Below, piece after piece: positions 18,187-27,906 of a stretch of 64,000 bases of DNA. Below the pieces are notes generated by a model that saw only the letters and a list, made by a program, of their open reading frames with translations, was not told where the DNA came from and did no database searches. The position numbers were made by a program, and so were the translations under genes. The stretch comes from Rhodoferax sediminis. GTDB taxonomy: Bacteria; Pseudomonadota; Gammaproteobacteria; Burkholderiales; Burkholderiaceae_C. The stretch covers positions 3,175,001 through 3,239,000 of the forward strand of contig NZ_CP035503.1 of NCBI RefSeq assembly GCF_006970865.1. The letters are read 5' to 3'. Numbering within the stretch: position 1 is the stretch's first letter; each line of letters starts with the position of its first letter.

Positions 18187-18465
18187 TCATTCCTCAATTG
18201 ATGGTGCGAACAGGTCGTTGGTGACTTCACCGCTGCCCTCTTGCGCGCCGCTTGGCAAAACCTGATGACGGAAAGCGTGATCGCCCCCTGCGAACACCCC
18301 TTTCTGTGCCAGCAAACCGTCATAGGCCAACACACGCAGGCGATTGACCCGCTTGGTGCCCTTGTGGAATTGCGCCAGATCGTCGTACAGGCGCGGATGG
18401 TCAGCGCGCGCCAGCTCGAACACAAGACGGATGGGCTTGGCATCTTTCTGTGCATCGATGGTCAT
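18187..18465 (-). CDS. Small protein following the ParM-like gene, possible ParR/StbB-type adaptor
   Basis: A 92-residue acidic/basic protein whose ATG overlaps the stop of the ParM-like gene (ATGA). Its middle part, LYDDLAQFHKGTKRVNRLRV followed by LAYDGLL, has the look of a small ribbon-helix-helix DNA-binding protein. In type II plasmid segregation systems an actin-like ParM is followed by a small DNA-binding adaptor (ParR/StbB). Position and size fit that role; similarity is not strong enough to be certain. Confidence 0.55.
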   Translation of the reverse strand: MTIDAQKDAKPIRLVFELARADHPRLYDDLAQFHKGTKRVNRLRVLAYDGLLAQKGVFAGGDHAFRHQVLPSGAQEGSGEVTNDLFAPSIEE

Positions 18466-19505
18466 CGCCCGTCTCCCTGCATCACCTGTACGCGCTCCCG
18501 CGTCGGTGCCCCAATCGCGCTGCGCGCATAGTTCTGCCCCGCAAGCTGGAAGCCCCGCACGTTGGCGAACATGGGTTCCTTCACCTCATGGATACGGTGC
18601 TTCGGAAAGGCCGCCTTCACCACCTTCCTGAACAAGAAGGCTCCCCCGCCCACGAGAATGATGTTTTGCAGGCTATGCGGGGCCTCGATCCACTCTTTCA
18701 TCGTCGAAACGGCCTGCTCGGCAACCGTCTCAGCCAACGGCAGCAAGCGCTTCATGTCATGTGGCTTCTGAAAAATCACCGGATGTTTGCCCGTGCGCAG
18801 TGCCAAGTCGATGGCGTCGTAGTCCCGGTAAGGCGAGCCGATCTCCTTCGTAATCTCTGCGGCCAGCAGCCGCAGCACGTCAGATATGCCGCGATTGAAC
18901 GAGTAGCTTTGCTTCTGCACGAGCCGCATGCCGCGCGCCACCAGCCAGTCGAAAGTCCTAGCCCCAGGATCGATGATCAGACTCAGCTCGTTGCCGATCG
19001 TCGCCATCTTCTGGTGCTCGGAGGCATAGTGGACCAATGCTCCCTGCGGCTGGGCCACAGCCAACGCCTTGCCCACCGTCACGGCTTTGCCGCCGCCAAT
19101 GTCATGCCGACCCATCATGGCCTTCTCCAGTGAGGCCTTCTTGACAGCCAAGAGCGCCACCGGCAAGCCGACCACCAGCAAATCGATGTGGCTCACTTTC
19201 ATCATGCTGAGGGCGCCGCGCAGCAGCGCCATGTACTCCGGTGTTTCCGTGTATTCGTCATGCAGTTGCTTTGCCCGAAAGGTGTCGGCCGCAAGACTCA
19301 CGTCCGGCCCGACCTCGTAGAACAACTGGCCGATGGGAATACACACGGTCTTCTTTCGTTCACTGGCTGGCCACGAGGGTGAGTCGTTGCCGGACGGGTA
19401 CGCGATCGAAGGGAAGCTGGCGCAGCGGATGTCTGTACCATCTGCATGCGTCACGAATTTGGTGTTGCCCGATCCGACATCCACCGCTCTGACAGTCAAT
19501 TCCAT
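18462..19505 (-). CDS. ParM/StbA-like actin-fold plasmid segregation ATPase
   Basis: A 347-residue actin/Hsp70-fold protein. AVDVGSGNTKFV is phosphate loop 1, IIDPGARTFDWLVARG the second phosphate loop, and NIILVGGGAFLF the adenosine-binding motif near the C-terminus. It resembles the StbA/ParM-like 'protein D' of PRTRC gene sets in betaproteobacterial plasmids and ICEs. The start at 19505 has GGAG six bases upstream; a TTG four codons earlier is weaker. It heads a coupled minus-strand operon with the small adaptor candidate and the two Cas4-like proteins. The expected role is filament-based segregation or stabilisation of the element. Confidence 0.82.
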   Translation of the reverse strand: MELTVRAVDVGSGNTKFVTHADGTDIRCASFPSIAYPSGNDSPSWPASERKKTVCIPIGQLFYEVGPDVSLAADTFRAKQLHDEYTETPEYMALLRGALSMMKVSHIDLLVVGLPVALLAVKKASLEKAMMGRHDIGGGKAVTVGKALAVAQPQGALVHYASEHQKMATIGNELSLIIDPGARTFDWLVARGMRLVQKQSYSFNRGISDVLRLLAAEITKEIGSPYRDYDAIDLALRTGKHPVIFQKPHDMKRLLPLAETVAEQAVSTMKEWIEAPHSLQNIILVGGGAFLFRKVVKAAFPKHRIHEVKEPMFANVRGFQLAGQNYARSAIGAPTRERVQVMQGDGR

Positions 19506-19614
19506 AAAAATCTCCAAATCATGGTTTCAGGTTGATCAGCATCGGCATCGCAAGCTGACCGCGCCACACGCAATCCCCACTGAATGAACTCGATGTCGAC
19601 ATCAGGTCTGAACT

Positions 19615-19695
19615 GGTGTCACCTGACATGCGAAATGCCGTTACTTCTGTGACACCTGGAGTCGTCGAATTTGGCAGGGGCTACGTGTGTGTCAC
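19615..19695. repeat. Three GTGTCAC repeats upstream of the ParM-like gene
   Basis: GGTGTCACC at 19615-19623 is a near-perfect 9-bp palindrome. GTGACACC at 19649-19656 is the same site inverted, and GTGTCAC recurs at 19689-19695. Spacing is about 33 and 40 bases, near three and four helical turns. They lie 110-190 bases upstream of the ParM-like start, where a centromere or operator for a ParR-type adaptor would be expected. Confidence 0.4.
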
Positions 19696-20017
19696 TACGG
19701 TCTCACCCAAAGTTGTCGCGTCAACCCCTTCGCGCCGGATGGGAGCCGTCGCATCGAATCCAAGGTCAACGCCGTGAGGAGTCCCGTCCGAGACCAGAGG
19801 CCGCAATTTCCCTTGTCAAGCCCGCATCCAGCCTCACTTTCAATCTCTTCGGGACAATAAACTCGGCTCACGGGCACATCCCGATTCGTCAATCGCCATC
19901 CGAAACCACAGGCAAATCGACACCCTTTCCGGCATGCCTGCTTGACTCATCCTCTGGGTCGGCGTCAACTACAGGTTCCCGAGGGCCGTCCCGGCCCGGC
20001 TCCATCGTGGAGCGCAA

Positions 20018-20039
20018 GGCGTCGCAGTCGTTACCTGCC
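20018..20039 (+). repeat. Copy 1 of the 22-nt island box (GGCGTCGCAG...TTACCTGCC)
   Basis: This copy is identical over 22 bases to the copy at 48805 and close to those at 41113 and 51803. It lies about 690 bases upstream of the recombinase start. All copies have the same orientation relative to the following gene. Possible roles are an operator, a promoter element or part of the leader RNA. Confidence 0.6.
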
Positions 20040-20509
20040 CCCCAACTCCGGGCCTTGAACCGGAATAGCCATCGCCCCGTGAGGTGATGGCCCCGTGGTT
20101 TTCTTCGTAGTGCAACCCCTTGTGGCCATGCCAGCGTTCATCGCTGGGCTTTCCCTGAAACGCGCCACGGTTTTCGAGCACCTGGTCGGCACCTGATGCC
20201 GTACTCCTGTTCCCGCCATCCTTTGAGCACGCGTTTCACGCAGCGCGCGGTTGTGTTTGCCTCTTTAGGCTCCCCGCGCGTTTCCGCTCACCAACTCGGC
20301 ACTGCCCTGGACTTTCGGTCAGGGGTGGACCCATGCGAGTGGATGGCGCTACGAATCCAGAACTGATCCACCAGTACGTGCAAGGCCTGACCTTGTCACG
20401 GATGCCCTGCGACACGCCCTTGAGGCGGGTCGGCATCACCAACCCCATGGTTGCAGAAATGCACAGGTGGGACGGATCACATGTTTCATTTTTAAGGAAG
20501 ACCGAGCTG

Positions 20510-20529
20510 GCCAGCGCTGACGCGCTGGC
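20510..20529. repeat. Perfect inverted repeat GCCAGCGC-tgac-GCGCTGGC
   Basis: An 8-bp perfect stem with a 4-base loop, about 185 bases upstream of the recombinase start and without a following T-run. It is more likely a protein-binding site or leader hairpin than a terminator. Confidence 0.45.
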
Positions 20530-20713
20530 TGGCAAAACCTTGGGTAGGTGCCGCACATCGGGTGGCCGCGTGCTGCGCCGGAATTTTTGACCACCGACCT
20601 GCCGTGCGACGGAATCCGCCCGGTGGGTGATAGCTTCGAGATTCCACGGTTTTTCAATATCTGCCCGTCGTTCGGGCGGCGGGCAGACATCCACGAAATG
20701 GAAAGGCAACGCC

Positions 20714-21874
20714 GTGCAACACAAAACCTCTCGTCGTCGACAACAAGTTTCGGCCAGTCCCGGCCGCCTGTTCGCCAGTGAACCCACGCGCCGTCAGCAA
20801 TGGGCGAACAAAACTGCCCAAGACATCCTTGCGGGCTATCCGCCTGGCAAGGCACCACCGCTCAAGGTGCTGGAGGTGCTGCTGGAACTCTTCAACACCC
20901 TGCACACCTCACTGGATAAAACCGTGTCCCACAAGACACGGCACGAGCGCGCCCAGTTTCTGCGGCGGTTCTTTCGTGACCTGAAAGCCAAGGCCGGGTT
21001 CAACACGATGCCCGATCCGCGCAACCTGGGACAAAAGCACATTCATGCCATGGTGCACGTCTGGCAGCGGGAACATCTCGCTCCAGCCACGATTCAGACT
21101 TACCTGAGTTTCCTGCGCGGGCTGGGCATGTGGATGGGCAAGCATGGCTTTGTGCGGGGACCGGCGCATTACGGTCTCAGCGTCGAAGAATACCAGCGGC
21201 ATGAATATGCACAGCGGGACAAGAGTTGGTCCGCGCAGGGCGTGGACATTCAAGGGGTCATCGGGCAGGTGTGCGCCTATGACCCGCACGTCGGCGCGTC
21301 ACTGCGGCTGATCCAGGCCATGGGGCTGCGACGCAAGGAGGCGGTGCTGTTTCGCCCATTTGAAAGCGTTGTGCCGTTTGAGGCGACCGGACTGGCGTAC
21401 GAAGACAAGGTGGCGGATCAGTATGTGAGGATCAAGGGCAAGGGCGGGCGGGTGCGTTTCATCCCCCTGGACAGTTCTGACAGACGGGCGGCTGTCGATT
21501 TCGCACAGGACGTTGTCAGCAGCCTGGGTGCCCACATGGGAAATCCAGCCAATGACCTGAAGCAGAACCTGCGGCGTTTTGACTATGTGCTGGAGAAATT
21601 CGGGATTACGTTTCGGGCGCTGGGCGTCACGGCGCATGGATTGCGCCATCAGGCACTGATCCAGCATTTTGAAACGTTGACGGGGCAACCACCGCCGGTG
21701 CGCGGTAGTGGAAGCTTGTCGCCGGAGGTTGATCAGGCGGCGCGGCAAGCCGTGTCCGAACTGGCTGGACATTCGAGAATCAGATCGGCTGGTGCCTACC
21801 TGGGTGCTTCACCCGCCCGTCAGGCGCTGCCACGTCAATCAACGACAAAGACCGCGCACAGTGTCCTTCAATGA
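20714..21874 (+). CDS. Tyrosine recombinase (integrase-domain protein)
   Basis: A 386-residue protein. The N-terminal half resembles a SAM-like core-binding domain (TRHERAQFLRRFFRDLK, ATIQTYLSFLRGLGMWMG). The C-terminal half carries the recombinase catalytic set: Arg in MGLRRKEAVLF, Lys in IKGKGGRVRFIPL, HGLRHQ, the His in ELAGHSRIRSAG and the Tyr in GAYLG. Such second recombinases are frequent in ICE and plasmid backbones and may resolve multimers or aid transposition. The likely start is the GTG at 20714, with AAGG about nine bases upstream; no in-frame ATG fits better. It lies after a long structured leader. Confidence 0.82.
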   Translation: MQHKTSRRRQQVSASPGRLFASEPTRRQQWANKTAQDILAGYPPGKAPPLKVLEVLLELFNTLHTSLDKTVSHKTRHERAQFLRRFFRDLKAKAGFNTMPDPRNLGQKHIHAMVHVWQREHLAPATIQTYLSFLRGLGMWMGKHGFVRGPAHYGLSVEEYQRHEYAQRDKSWSAQGVDIQGVIGQVCAYDPHVGASLRLIQAMGLRRKEAVLFRPFESVVPFEATGLAYEDKVADQYVRIKGKGGRVRFIPLDSSDRRAAVDFAQDVVSSLGAHMGNPANDLKQNLRRFDYVLEKFGITFRALGVTAHGLRHQALIQHFETLTGQPPPVRGSGSLSPEVDQAARQAVSELAGHSRIRSAGAYLGASPARQALPRQSTTKTAHSVLQ

Positions 21875-21900
21875 CTGGCAACCGCATTCAATTCTGATGA

Positions 21901-22911
21901 TCAAGTCACATTGGCTTTGCGCTGGATGACTCTGCATCGCTCCAGCAACGCCTCGAAGGACTCGGCATCGTCAAGGAATAAACCGTCATCGACCATGTGC
22001 TGGTAGTCGGCAGCCAACTTGGCCAGCGGGCCGTCGGCAGGCACGAGCTGGAGTCCACCGGAGACGGCGGCGTGGTAGTCGATCACATCACCGCGCCCGT
22101 CCTTTTCTGCAAAGAACACGCTCTTGTGATCAGCGACAGCCTGGGCAAGGGCTTTGTCAGCGATGGCAGCGTCTGCGAACCCGGCGGCATCAAGTCGAGT
22201 CACGTCATGCCAGTGACGAGCAAAGCGGTCACCTCCACGGAACTCACCTTGAGCGCAAAAGACGTGAATGGCCGTGGCCTTTTCCCAAAAAGTTCGCTCG
22301 GCGCGCATGACTTGTGGCGTTGCGGTAGGAAACGCCACCCCCACCAGATGCGCGGCAGCATCACAGCGGATGGCGCGTGGCTCGCTGGGTTCACCAGTGG
22401 AGCGGGCACCGAACTCCAGCATGACGGACGGAGGAACATAGCCTGTACCGCTGGCCAGTGGTTCGTAGTCGATAAAAACTTTGTCGCCTTCGGCCCGGAC
22501 TGCTGCTGGCAGGCCTTGCTGCAAAAGGTCTTGTTTGAGCCGAGGCACGATCTCGGCATCGACCCAGCTTGAGAGGCGCGCACGAATCTCCTTGCTCCAT
22601 TTCTTTTCCTGGCTCTTGCTGGCCGGCAAGGGCGAACCCGTGTCGCCAATCAAATCGCTTGCGATGGCTCGGATGTCATAGGTCAGGTCCACGTCTTCGG
22701 AGAAGCGACGGATGACACCATAGGCCTTTGACAAGGATGTGCCGCCCTTGAAGACGAGGTGCTGAGCGTAGGGGCCAGTGAAGAGGTGTTGCAATGCCCA
22801 AACCACCCATATGTCTTTTTCCAGCAGGTGGGGCAATAGACCGGATGTATTGGCCGCCGTATTCAGCGCTTCCAGACGTTCTGGAGGGGAGAGCTGGAAG
22901 AACTCAGCCAT
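21901..22911 (-). CDS. AbiEii-type nucleotidyltransferase toxin
   Basis: A 336-residue nucleotidyltransferase of the AbiEii/AbiGii type. LVFKGGTSLSKAYGVIRRFSED is the signature (G-S/T followed by the D.D metal site in SEDVDLTYD). Further family blocks are TFWEKATAIHVFC and RFARHWHDVTRLD. AbiEii enzymes add nucleotides to RNA (tRNA in studied homologues) and stop growth until neutralised by AbiEi. Its ATG lies inside the end of the antitoxin gene (8-base overlap), the usual arrangement. It stabilises mobile elements and can abort phage infection. Confidence 0.9.
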   Translation of the reverse strand: MAEFFQLSPPERLEALNTAANTSGLLPHLLEKDIWVVWALQHLFTGPYAQHLVFKGGTSLSKAYGVIRRFSEDVDLTYDIRAIASDLIGDTGSPLPASKSQEKKWSKEIRARLSSWVDAEIVPRLKQDLLQQGLPAAVRAEGDKVFIDYEPLASGTGYVPPSVMLEFGARSTGEPSEPRAIRCDAAAHLVGVAFPTATPQVMRAERTFWEKATAIHVFCAQGEFRGGDRFARHWHDVTRLDAAGFADAAIADKALAQAVADHKSVFFAEKDGRGDVIDYHAAVSGGLQLVPADGPLAKLAADYQHMVDDGLFLDDAESFEALLERCRVIQRKANVT

Positions 22912-23500
22912 GGGCCACCAATGCACTGACCTCTTGGGCCATCCAGGTTGGCAGGCGTGCACGCGCCGACGCTACTTCTTTCAGTTCCGCGGCAGGTAGT
23001 TTGGCACTCAGTTTACGGATGGCTTCGCCAGCTTTTTCTGGGCCCAGCCAGGCCAACGCCCGCACCACATCACCGGCAGCTCGGCCGGGGAAGATCAATT
23101 GCCAGATTGGTGCGTGCCGGAACTCGACCGTCTGTGCGCCCAGTTTCAACTGGCGACTGCGCCCGGACGTGAGATAGACCGCCCGCATAGGCACCTGCGT
23201 GGTCAAGCCCAGCGCGTTGGCGGCGGCGGCACCATGCGACACGATGGTTTCACCGCGCTGGCTTGCCAGACCTTCGACCATCTTCAGAGTTGAGGGAGCA
23301 CGCGAGCCAAAGCGACTCTCGACGGGCAGGACATAGATGCCTCGCCCTGCGCGCAGCAAGGTGCCGCGCCCCACAAGGCGGGACAGCACTTGGTCCACCG
23401 CCGCTCGATTGCCCAGGTGCAACAGTTCTTTGGCGACCAAAGGTGTGCCCTCCGGCAACCGGGAAGCGTGCTCCAGCACTTGTTTGGCGAGGGTTTGCAT
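22904..23500 (-). CDS. AbiEi-type antitoxin (DUF6088, winged helix)
   Basis: A 198-residue protein. The N-terminal winged helix (GNRAAVDQVLSRLVGRGTLL, RAGRGIYVLPVESRFG) is followed by the AbiEi C-terminal domain (VSHGAAAANALGLTTQVPM, YLTSGRSRQLKLGAQTVEF). Antitoxins of this type repress their own promoter and neutralise the nucleotidyltransferase. It immediately precedes and overlaps the toxin gene. The upstream 23501-23672 stretch holds its promoter. Confidence 0.88.
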   Translation of the reverse strand: MQTLAKQVLEHASRLPEGTPLVAKELLHLGNRAAVDQVLSRLVGRGTLLRAGRGIYVLPVESRFGSRAPSTLKMVEGLASQRGETIVSHGAAAANALGLTTQVPMRAVYLTSGRSRQLKLGAQTVEFRHAPIWQLIFPGRAAGDVVRALAWLGPEKAGEAIRKLSAKLPAAELKEVASARARLPTWMAQEVSALVAHG

Positions 23501-23672
23501 GGTGATAGCTCTTGATTGGTGGAATTATGACAATATTTCTGACACTTTTCAAGGCCAAGGATCACCACAGCTACAACTGCAGCTGTCCAACAGAGAGAAG
23601 ACGGCGCGGGTCTATCTCCACACCCTGTACCGCCTCGCCCTGACGGGGAAACCCTGGCTCGCAGGGTCACGT

Positions 23673-25688
23673 TTATACCGACAACGCCACCTCATCGGAA
23701 TCTTCCCGCACGTCGGTTAGGACTTCCTCGTCGACTCGGGGGTTGGTTACTGTCCGAAGGCACGAAGGCAACCACCCCGTTCCCGCCATCGTCTGCTCGG
23801 CCCCCATCACGGCGGCATCCTTCTTGAGCGCTGCCAGCGGACTGGCCGCATTGGCGTCAACGGCCTCTGTCACCACGTCGAGGATGCGCCCCTTGGAGAC
23901 ATGGTTGAAATACGATGGGCCGGTGGCAGACCACCAGTTGCTCATGTCCAGCCCCAATGCCGCAGCCAGCGGGTCGGTACTCTGCTTGCTGCGCTCCACA
24001 CCGTAGACACCCGTCACGGTTGAGGCAACAAGGAAAGTCAGCAATTGCAGCACCGTGGCTTGGTCGTGCGCCAACACCCACGGAAAGATCGCATCCACCG
24101 ATTCCGGCAGTCGTGCCGCCCAGGCTGCCCGCTCGGCGTCCACCTTCTGCCACGCGGCGCAGGCCTTCATGTCTTCGGCTTCGGAAGGCAGGCTTGTATG
24201 GGTGTTGATCGCGCTCATCGTCAAAGCCTCTTCACTGCCGTAGTGGCGGCGGTAACCGTCAATCAGCAGCTTCCCGGCCAGATGGGCCGTGATCGCGGCC
24301 AGCGCCACGTCAGGGCGATCAATCAGTTCGGCCTGGACGGCAGCCACGCGGTGGGCAGTGAGGCGGCGCATCAGCTTGTCAGAATGAACCGGTCGGGTCT
24401 TGGGTGACGGCAGCGACACCAGCGATTCGTCGTCACCGCCCTCGCCTGCCAGCCGCGCCGCTTGTGCCATGCCGCTGCGGTCTTCGGGGCGGACCAAGCC
24501 GCACTTGAGTGCTGCTGTGCCATCGTTGCCCACATAAACCACGCATCCGGCCTGGGCCATCAGGTCGGCGGGCCAGACGCTGAGAACGTCTTCCAGTGCC
24601 TTGATCTTCGCCTGCAAGCCCTCGGACTCGATTTCGAGCTTCTCATACGCGCTGTCTTCATCGCCCTCGTCAACTTCTGCTTCGGCCACGGCCTCCATCT
24701 GCTCATGCACGGCTGCCATCTTGGTTTCGATTTCGACAAGGCTGGCGGCTTCCTGCTCGGTCGGCTCGCGCCGGGTCTTGCGCAGTTCGCCGTACTTGAC
24801 GAATTCGTCGTAGCTGTAGCGCACCCGGACATCGACCCATTTCCAGCCTTCGGCGGCGACTTGCTTGGCCTTCTTCTGCAGCTTGTCGGTGGCCAGCCTG
24901 TCCAGCAGCGGGGCGTCCAGCAGGTAGGCTTTCTTGTCGTCGTCGCTGAACAAATCACGCCGCAGCGTGCCACCGGCTTTCTCGTAGGCTTTGACGGTCA
25001 CGTACAGGGCCACGGGGTCACGGTCAGACTCGATTTCACCCTGCGTGAGCAATTGGCGCAGGTAGTCAGGTCGACGATTCCACTCCGGCAAACCAGCCCA
25101 GGCTTGCTCCTGCTTGTCGTGGTCATCGACCGAGGCCAGCACCATGAGGCAGTCCAGGCCGATCTTGTCTTCGCGGAACTGTGTCATCAGTTGCGGAGAC
25201 ACGGTCGCCAGCTTCATGCGGCGTTTGACCACCAGTGGCGTGACGCCGAAGGCCGCAGCTACGTCTTCGACCGACTTGCCCTGCCCGATCAGCTTGGCAA
25301 AGGCGGTGTACTCGTCGGCAGGGTGCATGGGGATGTGAAAGACATTTTCTGAAAGACTGGCAATCAGGGCCTTGTCGGCGGGCACGATCAACACAGGAAC
25401 GGGGTAGTTTTCTGCAATATCGCCGTTGTTGACCAGCAGGGTCAACGCTTCGAGACGGCGACCGCCTGCACAGACCTCGAACAGGCCGCGTGCGCCCTTC
25501 AAGACGATCAGGTTTTGCAGGACATTGCTTTCCTTGATGGACGCCGCCAGTTCGGCGATGCTCATCTTCGACGTGCTGCCCGCCGACCGCGCCTGGCAGG
25601 TGTCCGACAGGATCAGCTTGTTGAAGGGGACGGTGGTGCGGGGCGATGCTTCAATGACGGCTTCGATTTCGGCTTTCGAGAATTTCAT
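23673..25688 (-). CDS. Large ParB/Spo0J-family partition-type protein
   Basis: A 671-residue protein. The N-terminal ParB domain (about residues 30-160) has ELAASIKESNVLQNLIVLKG, VCAGGRRLEAL and SENVFHIPMHPADEYTAF. The helix-turn-helix follows (SVEDVAAAFGVTPLVVKRRM). The long C-terminal part includes a charged coiled coil (about 320-370) and resembles the ParB-family member of PRTRC plasmid gene sets. The start at 25688 has AGGAG five bases upstream. It may act in partition or as a regulator of island genes; no ParA is encoded in this window. It is a candidate binder of the repeated boxes, by inference only. Confidence 0.85.
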   Translation of the reverse strand: MKFSKAEIEAVIEASPRTTVPFNKLILSDTCQARSAGSTSKMSIAELAASIKESNVLQNLIVLKGARGLFEVCAGGRRLEALTLLVNNGDIAENYPVPVLIVPADKALIASLSENVFHIPMHPADEYTAFAKLIGQGKSVEDVAAAFGVTPLVVKRRMKLATVSPQLMTQFREDKIGLDCLMVLASVDDHDKQEQAWAGLPEWNRRPDYLRQLLTQGEIESDRDPVALYVTVKAYEKAGGTLRRDLFSDDDKKAYLLDAPLLDRLATDKLQKKAKQVAAEGWKWVDVRVRYSYDEFVKYGELRKTRREPTEQEAASLVEIETKMAAVHEQMEAVAEAEVDEGDEDSAYEKLEIESEGLQAKIKALEDVLSVWPADLMAQAGCVVYVGNDGTAALKCGLVRPEDRSGMAQAARLAGEGGDDESLVSLPSPKTRPVHSDKLMRRLTAHRVAAVQAELIDRPDVALAAITAHLAGKLLIDGYRRHYGSEEALTMSAINTHTSLPSEAEDMKACAAWQKVDAERAAWAARLPESVDAIFPWVLAHDQATVLQLLTFLVASTVTGVYGVERSKQSTDPLAAALGLDMSNWWSATGPSYFNHVSKGRILDVVTEAVDANAASPLAALKKDAAVMGAEQTMAGTGWLPSCLRTVTNPRVDEEVLTDVREDSDEVALSV

Positions 25689-25969
25689 GGGAGCTCCTGA
25701 AGGGTTAAAAAGGACGGGCAACGTGCTGTCCATGCATTCAGAATCTCATGCGCCGCTCGTTCTTCAAGCCCCACTGTGCGATAGCATTGCTCCACGTCCC
25801 ACGGGAAATCGTGCGACAAAATTCAGCCTGAATTCAGCGCTTTTCTCCGCACCATCCTTCGGCATCCTGTCCATGCCGCCGTTGTACGAAGTCCTGTTTT
25901 TGTTTTCCGCGCAACCAGGGTATCTTGCGGAAATCAAGCAGCTCGACCAGCCTATCGGTACACCCAAAG

Positions 25970-26183
25970 CCATGACCAATGCCATCGAAAGTCTGCACAT
26001 GCGGCTGGGAAAGATCGTGAAGAACCGGGGCACTTCCCCAACGACGCGGCAGCCACCAAGCTGTTGTTCCTGGCGCTGCGCAACATCACGAAGGACTGGA
26101 ACATGCCCCCGCGCACATGGAAGGAAGCGGCCAACCAATTCGCCATAATCTTTGACGAGCGTTTCACAAATTCAGTTCTCTGA
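25970..26183 (+). pseudogene. IS256-family transposase, C-terminal remnant with frameshift
   Basis: AMTNAIESLHMRLGKIVKNRG is the IS256-family signature around the catalytic Glu. After a one-base shift near 26031 it continues FPNDAATKLLFLALRNITK and RTWKEAANQFAIIF to a stop at 26181. The upstream two thirds of the transposase are missing. It marks an old insertion at this island junction. Confidence 0.8.
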
Positions 26184-26640
26184 GTTCGTGAAACTTCCCG
26201 GCCTCTTCACACAAAAATTCGGATACATCCACACAAGGGAGGTCCATCGGCGATCAGCGCGCTGGCGATGTACCTCAATCTTCATCACCTGACCTGCCCC
26301 TACTTTCAATAATCCCACCCCACTACAGCCCCAATTACCGTAGGTAGGCGGCAAATGCGGGTCCCAGGGCCCGTCACAGGCCGGGTCGCGGGTTCGTGCT
26401 GCAGTTCACACCCAAGTGCATCCACCAGTGCCCCTATTGCTGGGCGTGTGCTCGCATTCGAGCAATACTCTTCGGCGTCGACCATTGGCCCGGAGCGAAC
26501 AGTCACAAGTTACACCGCAAATGACCGTAATGCAGCGTTTGTTGCCGGTCGCCAGTGTCGGCTTACCGGCAGTCCAAATGCCTACCGTTCCCCGGTCATT
26601 CGCGACCTGCTCCTAACGCCCCCTTCGGTCGCGCGCCGAA

Positions 26641-26814
26641 AAATGTCCGTGCCCGCCTCCTGGCCTGCCGGTCTGGGTGCCACTTTCGTGGCAGGTCCCA
26701 TCGAGCAGACGCAGTGGAACGCGTTCCTGAGGAAGAACAGGCTCGATATCGTTGCACTGGCCCGACGTGGTGACACGCCTGCGCAATGAATTCCACAAGC
26801 TCGGTGTCATCTGA
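26641..26814 (+). pseudogene. AbiEii-like toxin, C-terminal remnant
   Basis: The stretch SWPAGLGATFVAGPIEQTQW followed by NAFLRKNRLD matches the C-terminal segment of AbiEii-type nucleotidyltransferases. A frameshift near 26764 then leads into VTRLRNEFHKLGVI and a stop. No N-terminal part is present. It is the third AbiEii-type sequence in the window. Confidence 0.5.
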
Positions 26815-27034
26815 ACGGAGTTTCAGTCAGAACAGCCTTGATTCCGACCACCCTCCACCGCTGCCGTCATAGCCCTCTGCCGAGTGACCTTCGCGCGATC
26901 CGGGGTAACGAACCGATCGACTGGCTCGCCGGCGCGATCGCTTGTCGCTGACCAGCACAAGATCGGCCTGAAGCGGCCCGGATGTGCGAAGACCTCTCAA
27001 GCGCTTTGCGGCTGCTTTCGGCAGTTAGCCCCGA

Positions 27035-27895
<861 letters not shown>

Positions 27896-27906
27896 TCAGT
27901 GCGAGT

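Larger units (their letters stand above)
19506..20713. other. 1.2-kb non-coding region with many hairpins between ParM-like and recombinase genes
   Basis: No convincing gene lies here. On the plus strand it contains hairpins such as GGGCCGTCCCGGCCC (near 19983), CCAGCGTTCATCGCTGG (near 20131), CCATCGCC paired with GGTGATGG (20069-20090), and an 8-bp perfect stem at 20510-20529. It also carries one copy of the 22-nt box shared with other island leaders. It could hold the centromere of the ParM-like system on the left and a long structured leader of the recombinase gene on the right. Confidence 0.5.
25689..27034. other. 1.3-kb graveyard of mobile-element and toxin fragments
   Basis: Between the ParB-like gene and panC there is no intact gene. 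The stretch holds an IS256-type transposase remnant (25970-26183), a short piece resembling the C-terminal coding end of an IS5-type transposase (near 26240-26285, minus strand, SALIADG), and the end of a third AbiEii-like gene (26641-26814). The last 220 bases show nothing recognisable. Confidence 0.6.

Noticed and set aside
18462..25688. Complete PRTRC gene set
   Set aside because: The ParM-like and ParB-like proteins resemble PRTRC members, but no ThiF-like E1 or proteins A, B, C, E and F could be recognised, so the system name is not applied.
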